Assembly (NCBI RefSeq): GCF_000186225.1
Contig: NC_014933.1
Span: forward strand, 3,906,001-3,970,000
Origin: Bacteroides helcogenes P 36-108
Lineage (GTDB): Bacteria > Bacteroidota > Bacteroidia > Bacteroidales > Bacteroidaceae
Direction of reading: 5' to 3'
Length of the DNA: 64,000 bases
Shown: positions 18,045-26,806 of the stretch, in pieces
Layout of the letters: each line of letters opens with the position of its first letter
How positions within the stretch are numbered: position 1 is the stretch's first letter
Position numbers and translations under genes: made by a program
Notes under the pieces: model-generated
Told to the model about the DNA's origin: nothing
Databases searched by the model: none
What the model saw: only the letters and a program-made list of their open reading frames with translations

Positions 18045-19490
18045 TTAACTTTCCCACAAGACTGTCCCCAATTCCAAAACCGCCTCCGGCAAATAACCGC
18101 TACGAATACGCCATTCCTGAGGATAGAGATTATTGGCACGATTACCGATATTTTTGACAAAACCCAAAGGAATATTCTTATAAGTGAGCAGTACCACTCC
18201 GCGGGGAATTGCCGCAGACAATGTGATGGCCTCTTTCCGCAAATAAGAGACAGCCTGTTCATAACCGATGTCCTCGCGCACAAAAGCATCCTTCCTCAAC
18301 ACCCGGCTCACAGCAAGAGAATGGCAGGGCATCCAATCTCTACCCTTCAGTTCCGCAACATCAACTCCTGCCTGCACAATGCGGAGTGATGACTGCAATA
18401 CGGATAATACCGGAAAATGGCATTGTGAAAAAGCCCTGACACTGCTACCGTTCGGAAAAAGTTCATAATTGTCCGGAGCCAGAATCCACTCACGCAATGA
18501 AGAACAAGACTCTTTGGAAATACCCGCAGTCTTTGTCCCTTTTCTACGGAAAAAGGAGCATTCACCTGCGGAATTCGAGATGCTGCTTCCCGCCTTTTTT
18601 TGTACAACAGCAAGAAAAAATCCCTCTCCTTTTGTCTTATGTGGCAGGAAACGATAAACAGGAAATTCCTCACTTGCCAGTAGATTTCCCGTAATGTTCC
18701 AGTCGGCAGAAGTTTCCAACGGAAGCACTTCCGCCCCCAGTTTATCGCGCATCCAACGGATGTTTTCTTCATTTTCCTTCACATTGTAAGTACAGGTGCT
18801 ATAAAGCAGAATTCCTCCCGGCTTCAGGCAAGGCCAAATATCCGAAATAATCCGTCGCTGGCGCTGCCAGCAGATCTCCACATTCTCCAAGCTCCATTCA
18901 CTTACGGCAACAGGGTCTTTGCGGAACATTCCCTCGCCGGAACAGGGCACATCGGCCAATATCACATCAAAGAAATCCTTCAATGGCGCAAAGTCCGCCG
19001 GATCGTTATTGGTTACCACAACATCGGGATGTCCCCACTTAATCAGATTCTCCGCCAATACCTGCGAACGGTTACGGATAACCTCGTTGGCAACCAACAG
19101 ACTTCCTTCGGGTAACAGGCTGCGCGTATGGGTCGATTTACCACCGGGGGCGGCACAGAGGTCGAGCATTACTACCGGGCTATCGGACACATACTGCCTC
19201 AGCGCCTGCTCCACAAACATGGAAGCCGCCTCCTGCACATAATAACATCCGGCATGGAAAAGGGGATCGAAAGTAAACGTCAGCCGATTGCGAAGATAAT
19301 ACCCCGTAGAAGCCCAAGGCACAGGCTCGGAAAAGGCATGAAAAAGGCCGAATGAAGAATCTGATAATTTATCTTCATTCAGCCGAATGCTGACAGGCTG
19401 CTCTCCTTCCAAGACATCAGCCAGCTTATTATATTCACCGATACCTAAAAGGGCACGGGTATAGTCGGAAAATGCTGCGGGTAATTCCAT
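18045..19490 (-). CDS. rRNA (cytosine-C5)-methyltransferase, RsmF/NOL1-NOP2-sun family
   Basis: About 481 residues starting MELPAAFSDYTRALLG. SAM-binding motif LDLCAAPGGKSTHTRSLL, motif IV ADVPCSGEGMFRKDP with the release Cys, and motif VI YSTCTYNVKENEENI with the catalytic Cys are all present. The C-terminal third (FPVLSVLQSSLRIVQAGVDV, then LKGRDWMPCHSLAVS) is the substrate-recognition extension seen in RsmF. The frame stays open to 19559, but the promoter at 19515-19522 lies inside that extension, so 19490 is the better start. Confidence 0.93.
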   Translation of the reverse strand: MELPAAFSDYTRALLGIGEYNKLADVLEGEQPVSIRLNEDKLSDSSFGLFHAFSEPVPWASTGYYLRNRLTFTFDPLFHAGCYYVQEAASMFVEQALRQYVSDSPVVMLDLCAAPGGKSTHTRSLLPEGSLLVANEVIRNRSQVLAENLIKWGHPDVVVTNNDPADFAPLKDFFDVILADVPCSGEGMFRKDPVAVSEWSLENVEICWQRQRRIISDIWPCLKPGGILLYSTCTYNVKENEENIRWMRDKLGAEVLPLETSADWNITGNLLASEEFPVYRFLPHKTKGEGFFLAVVQKKAGSSISNSAGECSFFRRKGTKTAGISKESCSSLREWILAPDNYELFPNGSSVRAFSQCHFPVLSVLQSSLRIVQAGVDVAELKGRDWMPCHSLAVSRVLRKDAFVREDIGYEQAVSYLRKEAITLSAAIPRGVVLLTYKNIPLGFVKNIGNRANNLYPQEWRIRSGYLPEAVLELGTVLWES

Positions 19491-19514
19491 GTTCTGAACT
19501 TTTGATTGCGACGG

Positions 19515-19522
19515 CAAAGATA
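19515..19522 (-). promoter_or_regulatory. -7 element of the rRNA methyltransferase gene
   Basis: TATCTTTG on the minus strand, about 24 bases upstream of the ATG at 19490. Its position rules against the upstream in-frame ATG at 19559. Confidence 0.6.
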
Positions 19523-19650
19523 GTCTAAAACAAGAAAGGCAACACAAAATATAACCCACTTTTTATTCGACACCGGGCAAAGCACTGACCGATACCGGGC
19601 AAGAAACCGTTCCCCGGTGTCGGTCAAACTATGCCATTCCGCATTGCTTT

Positions 19651-22074
19651 TTAAAAGCTGAGCTTTACTCCTGCAAAATAAGAACGGGGTGTGCCGGGAC
19701 CATAGATATAACCGGAATCACGGCTCGCTCCTTTATCAAAATCCTTCTGATAAGAATTGAATATATTTTGTACCCCTACATTAAACTGCAGACAAATGCC
19801 CGTAAAGTCAATATCATAAGCCAACTTAGTACCCAGTTCAAAGAAACTTGGGCTTTTCACCAACAAGTCTGCCGTCTCATCTACTTCGGACATCAAGTGT
19901 GGTACATACATCCGCCCCGTATAATTACCGTTCAACGCTATGGAAAACGCTTTTGTCGGTGTGCAAGTTGCGGTGAAATAGCCGTACACATCAGGAGTAC
20001 GCAAAATCTTATCACTATGGCGTTCAGCCTCAGACAAATGCTTTTCATCCTCACTCCACTTCACCGGATCGTCATAAATGCTGCGCTGAACCGTTATGCC
20101 TGCCTGCAACTGAAGTATATTCTTATAGGCTATTTTCCCTTCCAATGTACCACCATAGACCTTAGCACCCGGACCATTGATACGGGTACGTATCAAATAG
20201 TTACTGCCCTTGGGGTCCTTTGCCGGCGGGGTCAGAATGAACGGATCAGAAAGCCTTGTATAGAATCCTTCGACCAACAGATTTGCCTGAAAATCTCCAA
20301 AATAATGATACCAGTCCACCGAAGCATTCAAGCTGCGCGAACGTTCTTCCTTCAGCCCTTTGGCGCGGACGATGGATACCAGCTCACCACCTACATTACT
20401 AATATGCAATTCTTCATCAAAAGCCTGCGGTGCACGAAAACCTTCGGCATAACTAAGCCGGATATTGATGTCTTGAGTAGGATTGTAACGGATATTGGCG
20501 CGAGGGCTGAAAACAGCCTTATCCATAATGCTGTTCTTATCTATACGGCCGCCAACCAAAAAACTCCATTGTTCGTTTTTCCATTCATTTTGTACATAAG
20601 CGCTCGCCACGTTCACAATCTGATTTAGCGGAACAGGTGTATATTTATTAATCAATTGCTGCAAACGTTCCCCTGTCGCAGCGGGATCTTCCTCCAAAGC
20701 AGCATCACGGTATTTTTGCATATCCGTTGCCTTGTCATGAAGGTTATCATGGTTAAACTCGATGCCGCCGGTCAATTCGGAAGGCATGAAAAGGCATTTG
20801 TCAAAATGATAGATATATTGAGCTCCCAGCACTCCGGTGAAATCCGTTGTCATGCCATAAGCACTGTAATAACTGTCGCGCGCAATGTGCTGGGCAGAAG
20901 CATAAGCATTGAACGTATGCTTCTGGTTCTTGGAGAAAGCTGTAAATTTAAGTCCTCCTGTATTGATGGAATGCCTGATCTGCTCAACCAATCCGGGCTC
21001 TCCAGTACCATTCAAATCTGCATTTTCCGCAATATGTGGAGGAAAATCAAAGCCGCTTCCACCACGACGAAATTCTTCCATGTGGTGATATTCCAAACTT
21101 AACTTGGAATAAGCACTCGTTCTGTAATAGGCATTCATGCCGATAGTCTGATTCCGGAGCTTCGGCAATTCGGAGAAACCGTCTCCATTGGAATCCCATG
21201 CCGAACGCTGGCGGTTCTGACCATAAATATAAGCTCCCATCTTATTATCCGAAGAAACGAGAGAAAGATTCAACGTTGTATTATTGGCGAACGAACCGGA
21301 ACCGTTAAAGTTTGAAATAGTATGGGTAAACGAACCGGAATTGCGGGTGGGCTCTTTTGTTATAATGTTCACAGTTCCGGCAATGGCAGAAGAACCGAAT
21401 AAGGCAGATCCTCCTCCACGCACCACTTCCACGCGCTCTATCATATTGGCGGGAATCTGTTCCAATCCATAAACACCGGCCAAAGCAGAGAAAATAGGCC
21501 TTGAATCTATCAATATCTGAGTATATTTTCCATCCAGACCATTAATACGTACCTGTGAATAGCCACAATTCTGGCAATCGGTTTCTACACGGACACCGGG
21601 CTGGAAAACCAATCCTTGAGACAATGTATGCGAGTTTGTAAGATCAAACAGTTTCGGAGTGACAACTTTGACCAAAGTAGGGGCCAGGCGGCGAGCCGTT
21701 TCATTACGATTGGCGGTGACAACCACACCATCCAGCGCAATCATATCCTCTTCAAGCTCAAAGTTCTCTTCCAAAGTCTTGCCGCGCTTCAACATCACTT
21801 TGCGGTCTTGTGACTTATAGCCCACCGCACTGACTTGCAGTGTAAACTCGCCTTCCGGCAGGTTTTTCAAAAAGTAATGTCCGGTAGCATCCGTTACAGT
21901 CCCGATAGTGGTTCCCTTTAAAGAAACCGTCATATAAGGCAGATGTTCACCCGTACTTTTTTCTATAACATGACCGACAATATTGGCATCGGTTCCTTTC
22001 ATATCTTCGGCATAAGCAGTAGTTGAGAGTAACAGACACATCACTCCCAGCACAAAAAACATATATTTTTTCAT
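19651..22074 (-). CDS. TonB-dependent outer-membrane receptor (siderophore/metal/cobalamin type)
   Basis: This 807-residue protein has a signal peptide (YMFFVLGVMCLLLSTTAYA), a carboxypeptidase-regulatory-like domain (about 30-110), then plug and barrel ending YFAGVKLSF with terminal Phe. It lacks SusC hallmarks and has no SusD partner, so it resembles classical receptors such as BtuB or ColI-type proteins. The plug contains a Cys pair, ETDCQNCGYSQVRINGLDG, unusual for an outer-membrane plug and possibly metal-binding or disulfide-forming. The upstream neighbour is a His-rich small protein 93 bases away on the same strand, so a metal-related substrate is inferred. Confidence 0.92.
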   Translation of the reverse strand: MKKYMFFVLGVMCLLLSTTAYAEDMKGTDANIVGHVIEKSTGEHLPYMTVSLKGTTIGTVTDATGHYFLKNLPEGEFTLQVSAVGYKSQDRKVMLKRGKTLEENFELEEDMIALDGVVVTANRNETARRLAPTLVKVVTPKLFDLTNSHTLSQGLVFQPGVRVETDCQNCGYSQVRINGLDGKYTQILIDSRPIFSALAGVYGLEQIPANMIERVEVVRGGGSALFGSSAIAGTVNIITKEPTRNSGSFTHTISNFNGSGSFANNTTLNLSLVSSDNKMGAYIYGQNRQRSAWDSNGDGFSELPKLRNQTIGMNAYYRTSAYSKLSLEYHHMEEFRRGGSGFDFPPHIAENADLNGTGEPGLVEQIRHSINTGGLKFTAFSKNQKHTFNAYASAQHIARDSYYSAYGMTTDFTGVLGAQYIYHFDKCLFMPSELTGGIEFNHDNLHDKATDMQKYRDAALEEDPAATGERLQQLINKYTPVPLNQIVNVASAYVQNEWKNEQWSFLVGGRIDKNSIMDKAVFSPRANIRYNPTQDINIRLSYAEGFRAPQAFDEELHISNVGGELVSIVRAKGLKEERSRSLNASVDWYHYFGDFQANLLVEGFYTRLSDPFILTPPAKDPKGSNYLIRTRINGPGAKVYGGTLEGKIAYKNILQLQAGITVQRSIYDDPVKWSEDEKHLSEAERHSDKILRTPDVYGYFTATCTPTKAFSIALNGNYTGRMYVPHLMSEVDETADLLVKSPSFFELGTKLAYDIDFTGICLQFNVGVQNIFNSYQKDFDKGASRDSGYIYGPGTPRSYFAGVKLSF

Positions 22075-22167
22075 GTATTCTTTAAATTAAATAATAAAAT
22101 GGAATTCCTGCGACATCCAATCGATGCCACAATTAAAATAGTTCTTAAACAAATATTATGTCAAGAA

Positions 22168-22515
22168 TCAAAGGGAAGGAGGGGCGCGAAGGCTGATGAC
22201 GCCACGAGATTTCACTCTTTTAATCCACTCTGTTGCGGGAATAGCCAGCACACAGAGCAAAACAAGGGAAAACAAAGTAGCAATCAGGCAGGAGGGAAGT
22301 GAAGAAGCTACAAAAGAAGAAACGAAGAATATGGTTTCCAACTGAACTTCAGAATGTTCATGCTGCCCCTTGAATGGATGAGAGTGCACTATGATAACCC
22401 CATTCACCACATGCGAATGGGTAAATAGAGTTAATCCTCCCAAATAAACAATAAACAGCAAGGGAAGAAACAGTCTCATTATTTTGCGCAGCTTCTTCAA
22501 GATCAGTATCCTCAT
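22168..22515 (-). CDS. Small His-rich membrane protein with C-terminal LRAPP motif
   Basis: Starting at 22515 (MRILILKKLRKIMRLFLPLL) the protein is about 115 residues, with a first membrane segment, the His-rich stretch THSHVVNGVIIVHSHPFKGQ followed by HEHSE, a second long hydrophobic segment (SCLIATLFSLVLLCVLAIP) and the end ISLRAPPSL. The His stretch would lie between two membrane segments, probably in the periplasm. A near-consensus -7 (TATCTTCG, 22529-22536) sits just upstream, which argues against the longer frame from 22572. It probably shares a transcript with the TonB receptor. Function unknown; metal handling is inferred from His content and neighbours. Confidence 0.7.
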   Translation of the reverse strand: MRILILKKLRKIMRLFLPLLFIVYLGGLTLFTHSHVVNGVIIVHSHPFKGQHEHSEVQLETIFFVSSFVASSLPSCLIATLFSLVLLCVLAIPATEWIKRVKSRGVISLRAPPSL

Positions 22516-22904
22516 CAAAAAACCGATGCGAAGATAGCTGAATTTATCATGTAAAACAACTCCGGCCGTCAAATAAGGATACCCAAAGCACTAAAATACC
22601 TATATCTTGCTATACAAAGCATATCAAGCACCACCCTTCCTGCATTTTTTATCCGATTGAAGACACTTAATAAAAAATACCTTACATATCAAGAATGTTT
22701 TTTCATACCCCGCTACAAAGCATTCCTGACGGGGGAAAAAAAATTAGTAAAACTTCTCCGGATTTTTACTAAAAATCCCCCGAAGATTTACTAAAAATCC
22801 AAAGAAGATATAGTAAACTACAAAGAGCAAATGAAGGGCCACATTATTTAACTCATAAATGAAAATTTACATTCCATGGGAATTGCCAATCAAAACAATT
22901 ACAT
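22516..22904. other. Intergenic region upstream of the sigma-factor operon
   Basis: It carries the promoter of the small His-rich gene at its left end and an AT-rich stretch with two direct repeats (22766-22809) near its right end. An upstream in-frame ATG at 22876 lies before the -7 element of the next operon and is not a credible start. Confidence 0.6.
22766..22809. repeat. Two tandem 22-bp repeats upstream of the sigma-factor operon
   Basis: Units 22766-22787 and 22788-22809 both read TTACTAAAAATCC, three variable bases (CCC or AAA), then GAAGAT. They end about 95 bases before the -7 element, so they could bind a regulator. The first unit also forms a small hairpin with GGATTTTT at 22760-22767. 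Confidence 0.6.
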
Positions 22905-22912
22905 TATTTTTG
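22905..22912 (+). promoter_or_regulatory. -7 element of the sigma-factor operon
   Basis: TATTTTTG matches TAnnTTTG. It implies an untranslated leader of about 115 bases before the ATG at 23038. Confidence 0.5.
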
Positions 22913-23037
22913 CATCCATGGATTTCCAAGAAACTCATTCATGGATGAAATTACAAAAAGATTTCTTCTCTTTGCAACTTTATAACGGCTACCATACGTC
23001 TAAATCACAAAGAAACAAATTAAAAAACATATTGATT

Positions 23038-23676
23038 ATGAAACGTATCATATTAGGATTGATGATTGCCATGCTATTCTGCACATCGGCACAAGGAAAA
23101 AACAGAACCGTGACAGAGAATGACAGTCTGGGAAACAAAAGAAGAGTAATAGAACTACGAGATGCGGTTATCAATGGCAAAACCGTTACAGACACACTCA
23201 GCATCATGACTTATGAAAGCAGTTCGGAGGAAAACAACCGCGAATATGACTACAACGACCGCACTGAACGTCACGACAGATTGGGATGGTTGTTTTCCGA
23301 CCTTTCCCAAAATGACGTTGCAGCCACTGCCACGATCTCAATCATTGCTATCATATTTGTCTTCGGCATGCCTCTGCTCATCGTATTCGTAATCTTCTTC
23401 TTTCGCTATAAAAATCGGAAAGCCAAATATCGTCTGGCCGAACAGGCTCTGGCAAGCGGGCAGCAGTTGCCGGAAAATATCTTCAGGAATACCGAAACAG
23501 AAGATGTCCGCACCAAAGGCATCAAGAATGTTTTTCTCGGAATAGGATTGTTCATCTTCCTTTGGGCGATCACCGGAGAATTCAGCCTGGGATGTATAGG
23601 TTTGCTCATCATGTTTACGGGTTTCGGTCAATTAGTAATCTATTATAGCCAACAGAAGAAAAACGACGAGAAATGA
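23038..23676 (+). CDS. Membrane protein preceding an ECF sigma factor (DUF6249-like)
   Basis: From the ATG at 23038 the product is 212 residues with a signal peptide (MKRIILGLMIAMLFCTSAQG), a charged extracytoplasmic domain (VTENDSLGNKRRVIELRDAV), one membrane segment (ISIIAIIFVFGMPLLIVFVI), a short cytoplasmic part and two further hydrophobic segments near the end. It overlaps the sigma gene by four bases (ATGA), indicating coupled translation. It may be the envelope sensor or modulator of the sigma factor; this rests on gene order. The frame extends upstream to 22876 but that part precedes the likely transcription start. Confidence 0.75.
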   Translation: MKRIILGLMIAMLFCTSAQGKNRTVTENDSLGNKRRVIELRDAVINGKTVTDTLSIMTYESSSEENNREYDYNDRTERHDRLGWLFSDLSQNDVAATATISIIAIIFVFGMPLLIVFVIFFFRYKNRKAKYRLAEQALASGQQLPENIFRNTETEDVRTKGIKNVFLGIGLFIFLWAITGEFSLGCIGLLIMFTGFGQLVIYYSQQKKNDEK

Positions 23677-24218
23677 GTCAACTCAATGACATATCGTTAG
23701 TCGCGCAGGTCGTGGTGTTTCACAACACCAAAGCCTTTGACCAATTGGTGAAGAAATACCAGTCGCCCGTACGACGGTTCTTTCTGCACCAAACCTGCGG
23801 CGACAGCGAATTGAGTGACGACTTGGCACAAGATACTTTTATCAAAGCATATACCAATATTGCTTCATTTAAAAATCTGTCCAGCTTCTCAACTTGGCTC
23901 TATCGTATTGCTTATAATGTATTTTATGATTATATTCGCAGCCGAAAAGAGACGGATGATTTGGACACGTACCAGGTGGACACTCAATGCAGCACGCTGC
24001 AACAAGACATAGGGCAGCACATGGACATCTACCGTGCGCTGGCCACTCTGAAAGAAATGGAACGTACCTGCATCACGCTCTTTTACATGGAAGACCAAAG
24101 TATCGAAAAGATTGCAGGTATCACTGAATGTCCGGTGGGAACAGTAAAAAGCCACCTCTCACGGGCGAAAGAAAAAATGGCTGCTTACTTAAAACAAAAT
24201 GGTTATGATGGAAAATGA
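23673..24218 (+). CDS. ECF-type RNA polymerase sigma factor
   Basis: This 181-residue protein has sigma region 2 (FDQLVKKYQSPVRRFF, DDLAQDTFIKAYTNIASF, STWLYRIAYNVFYDYIRSRK) and region 4 with a helix-turn-helix (IEKIAGITECPVGTVKSHLS, then RAKEKM), joined by a short linker; regions 1 and 3 are absent. It directs RNA polymerase to alternative promoters. There is no FecR-like anti-sigma gene; instead it is sandwiched between two small membrane-protein genes, both overlapping it. Confidence 0.93.
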   Translation: MSQLNDISLVAQVVVFHNTKAFDQLVKKYQSPVRRFFLHQTCGDSELSDDLAQDTFIKAYTNIASFKNLSSFSTWLYRIAYNVFYDYIRSRKETDDLDTYQVDTQCSTLQQDIGQHMDIYRALATLKEMERTCITLFYMEDQSIEKIAGITECPVGTVKSHLSRAKEKMAAYLKQNGYDGK

Positions 24219-24534
24219 TGATAAACTTCTCGAACAATTTTTTGCCGGAAACCGACAGGAAATAGCCGATAACGGATTTACCCGTCGTGTGATGCACCGA
24301 CTACCCAACCGCAGCCATCGACTGTCACAGATATGGACTGCATTCTGTTTTACATTAGCATTGGTGCTGTTTGTCACCCTGGACGGATTACAACTGATAA
24401 TAGATGCGCTCCGCGAAACATTCAGCACAACCATACAAAGTGGAACAATTACCCAACTTGACCCCAAGTCATTGCTGATAGCAGCCGTGGTACTGATATT
24501 TCTCGGATGCCGCAAAATATCTTCTTTGGCATAA
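24205..24534 (+). CDS. Small membrane protein after sigma factor (DUF5056-like), possible anti-sigma
   Basis: This protein of about 109 residues has a soluble N-terminal part (NDDKLLEQFFAGNRQEIADN, then GFTRRVMHRLP) resembling the short cytoplasmic region of anti-sigma proteins, then two membrane segments (IWTAFCFTLALVLFVTL and SLLIAAVVLIFLGC). It overlaps the end of the sigma gene; ATGs at 24199, 24205 and 24208 are all possible. I infer it tethers or inhibits the sigma factor at the membrane. No zinc-binding HxxxCxxC anti-sigma motif is present. Confidence 0.75.
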   Translation: MMENDDKLLEQFFAGNRQEIADNGFTRRVMHRLPNRSHRLSQIWTAFCFTLALVLFVTLDGLQLIIDALRETFSTTIQSGTITQLDPKSLLIAAVVLIFLGCRKISSLA

Positions 24535-24560
24535 ACCATTATCCATACAATAACTTAACC

Positions 24561-24602
24561 GGCCCTTACCTTATTAAAAGCGTAAGGGCTGCTTTTTTTT
24601 TC
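24561..24602 (+). terminator. Rho-independent terminator of the sigma-factor operon
   Basis: GCCCTTAC (24562-24569) pairs with GTAAGGGC (24582-24589), followed by a run of about nine T. Confidence 0.9.
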
Positions 24603-24633
24603 AAAACAAATAAGTAATTCTCAATGTTATTTA

Positions 24634-24641
24634 TATCTTTG
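24634..24641 (+). promoter_or_regulatory. -7 element that sets the start of the PLD-family gene
   Basis: TATCTTTG lies inside the frame that begins at the ATG at 24624. Transcription would start downstream of that ATG, so translation must begin later. The purine-rich AGAGAGAAGAAAAG (24660-24672) just before the TTG at 24675 could serve as ribosome-binding region. Confidence 0.6.
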
Positions 24642-24674
24642 CAAATTTATAAAACTAAAGAGAGAAGAAAAGTT

Positions 24675-25904
24675 TTGAAGAAAGTTACATTTATCATATT
24701 ATTCCTTTTTTCTATTGGGAATGCCTGCGGACAGATATCCAGCGACAGCATTGTCACGAGTTATCTGCAACAGACAGGAGTACCGGTCACATGCAACAAT
24801 GAAGTAAAATTATTAATGACCGGGCATGACAAGTTTATCGACCTTTTCAAAACAATCAAGCAGGCCCGACATCATATCCACCTGGAATATTTCAACTTCC
24901 GTAATGACTCTATTGCCAATGCCTTATTCGACTTGTTGGCAGAGAAAGCTCAAGAAGGTGTAGAAATACGCGCTCTGTTTGACGCTTTCGGTAATTGGTC
25001 CAACAGCAAGCCGCTGAAGAAACGCCACCTGAAGACTATCCGCGACCGTGGAATCGAAATCGTAAAGTTTGATCCGATTACCTTTCCTTGGATAAACCAT
25101 GCCGCACACCGCGATCATCGCAAAATCGTCATCATTGATGGCAAAGTAGGCTATACAGGAGGCATGAATATAGCAGACTATTATATTAATGGTTTACCAA
25201 AAATAGGCAAATGGCATGATATGCACATCCACCTCGAAGGTGAGGCAGTCCGCTATTTACAGGGAATCTTCCTGACTATGTGGAACCGTGAAACGGGACA
25301 GCATATAGGAGGGCCGTCATACTTTCCGAACACCCCCCATTTTCCGGACAGCATAGCAGAAGAAATAGCCATCGTAGATCGCACTCCACTCGAAACTCCC
25401 CGTTCTATCAGCCATGCTTACGCAGCTTCCATACAGGCAGCACAAAATAATATCCGGATTGTAAACCCTTATTTCGTTCCGACTAAATCAATCCGTAAAG
25501 CTATAAGAAATGCGTTGAAAAAGGGAACTGAAGTAGAAATCATGATCCCTGCCGTATCGGACATCTATTTTACTCCCGAAGCCTCTTTCCATGTTGCACA
25601 CAAGCTAATGAAGAAAGGAGCCAAGATTTACCTTTTCAACGGCGGCTTTCACCATTCAAAGATCATGATGGTGGACGGCACTTTCTGCACGGTAGGCACA
25701 GCCAACCTAAACAGCCGTAGCCTGAGATATGATTATGAAACAAATGCCTTTATCTTTGATCCCGCTACCACACGTCAACTGAACGAAATGTTTGAGAGAG
25801 ACAAGCAAAACAGTACCTTATTGACCCCTGAGGTTTGGAAAAAACGCTCTGCATGGAAAAAGTTTGTAGGCTGGGTAGGCAATTTGCTGACACCATTCCT
25901 TTAA
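24675..25904 (+). CDS. Phospholipase D superfamily protein, cardiolipin synthase-like, TTG start
   Basis: The proposed TTG start gives MKKVTFIILFLFSIGNACGQ, a clean signal peptide, and a 409-residue protein. Two HKD-type motifs are visible: HRKIVIIDGKVGYTGGMN and HHSKIMMVDGTFCTVGTANL, the paired active-site halves of cardiolipin synthase and related phosphodiesterases. It lacks the two N-terminal membrane helices of classical ClsA and seems to be exported, so it may act on phospholipid from the periplasmic side. It is a single-gene unit between a terminator and the thyA promoter. Confidence 0.85.
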   Translation: MKKVTFIILFLFSIGNACGQISSDSIVTSYLQQTGVPVTCNNEVKLLMTGHDKFIDLFKTIKQARHHIHLEYFNFRNDSIANALFDLLAEKAQEGVEIRALFDAFGNWSNSKPLKKRHLKTIRDRGIEIVKFDPITFPWINHAAHRDHRKIVIIDGKVGYTGGMNIADYYINGLPKIGKWHDMHIHLEGEAVRYLQGIFLTMWNRETGQHIGGPSYFPNTPHFPDSIAEEIAIVDRTPLETPRSISHAYAASIQAAQNNIRIVNPYFVPTKSIRKAIRNALKKGTEVEIMIPAVSDIYFTPEASFHVAHKLMKKGAKIYLFNGGFHHSKIMMVDGTFCTVGTANLNSRSLRYDYETNAFIFDPATTRQLNEMFERDKQNSTLLTPEVWKKRSAWKKFVGWVGNLLTPFL

Positions 25905-25942
25905 TTTTCAATTATTAATTACTCATTATTAATTTAATCTCC

Positions 25943-25950
25943 TACCTTTG
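25943..25950 (+). promoter_or_regulatory. -7 element of thyA-folA
   Basis: TACCTTTG lies 29 bases before the ATG at 25980. It supports that start over the in-frame codon at 25959. Confidence 0.55.
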
Positions 25951-25979
25951 CATACAGATTGCAGAAAAGAACCACTATC

Positions 25980-26774
25980 ATGAAACAATATTTAGACTTG
26001 CTCAACCGGGTACTGACCGAAGGCGCAGAGAAAAACGACCGCACGGGAACGGGAACCGTCAGCATATTCGGACATCAGATGCGCTTCAATATGGAAGAAG
26101 GATTTCCATGTCTGACAACCAAAAAACTTCATCTGAAATCAATTATCCATGAACTTTTATGGTTCCTCAAAGGAGATACCAATATAAAATATCTCCAAGA
26201 CAACGGAGTACGCATATGGAATGAATGGGCGGATGAAAATGGAGATTTAGGACACATATATGGCTATCAGTGGCGTTCGTGGCCCGACTACAAAGGTGGT
26301 TTTATAGACCAGATCAGTGAAGCTGTCGAAACGATTAAACATAACCCGGATTCACGCCGCATCATTGTCAGTGCATGGAATGTAGGTGATTTGAATAACA
26401 TGAACCTGCCTCCCTGCCATGCCTTCTTTCAATTTTATGTGGCAAATGGCAAGCTAAGCCTGCAATTATACCAACGCAGTGCAGATATCTTCCTGGGAGT
26501 ACCCTTCAATATAGCTTCTTACGCTCTGCTCTTGCTGATGATGGCGCAAGTGACAGGATTGCAAGCCGGAGATTTTATCCATACTTTAGGAGATGCCCAT
26601 ATCTACCTTAACCACATAGAACAGGTGAAACTGCAACTAACTCGCAACCCCAAACCGCTTCCCCTGATGAATATCAATCCGGATGTGAAAAACATCTTTG
26701 ATTTCAAGTACGAGGATTTTGAGCTGGTTAATTACAATCCCCATCCTCACATTGCCGGAAAGGTTGCAATCTGA
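25980..26774 (+). CDS. thyA: Thymidylate synthase
   Basis: From 25980 the product is 264 residues, the same length as E. coli ThyA. Conserved blocks are [27 protein letters not shown], the catalytic Cys in [10 protein letters not shown], and [20 protein letters not shown]. It methylates dUMP with methylene-tetrahydrofolate, producing dihydrofolate, which the next gene recycles. The folA gene begins 32 bases downstream, so the two form an operon. Confidence 0.97.
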   Translation: MKQYLDLLNRVLTEGAEKNDRTGTGTVSIFGHQMRFNMEEGFPCLTTKKLHLKSIIHELLWFLKGDTNIKYLQDNGVRIWNEWADENGDLGHIYGYQWRSWPDYKGGFIDQISEAVETIKHNPDSRRIIVSAWNVGDLNNMNLPPCHAFFQFYVANGKLSLQLYQRSADIFLGVPFNIASYALLLLMMAQVTGLQAGDFIHTLGDAHIYLNHIEQVKLQLTRNPKPLPLMNINPDVKNIFDFKYEDFELVNYNPHPHIAGKVAI

Positions 26775-26806
26775 CATTCGGAAAAAACAATCAGTAAACT
26801 ATAATT

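Noticed and set aside
22876..23037. Extended N terminus of the sigma-operon membrane protein
   Set aside because: The -7 element at 22905 lies inside it, and a clean signal peptide starts at 23038.
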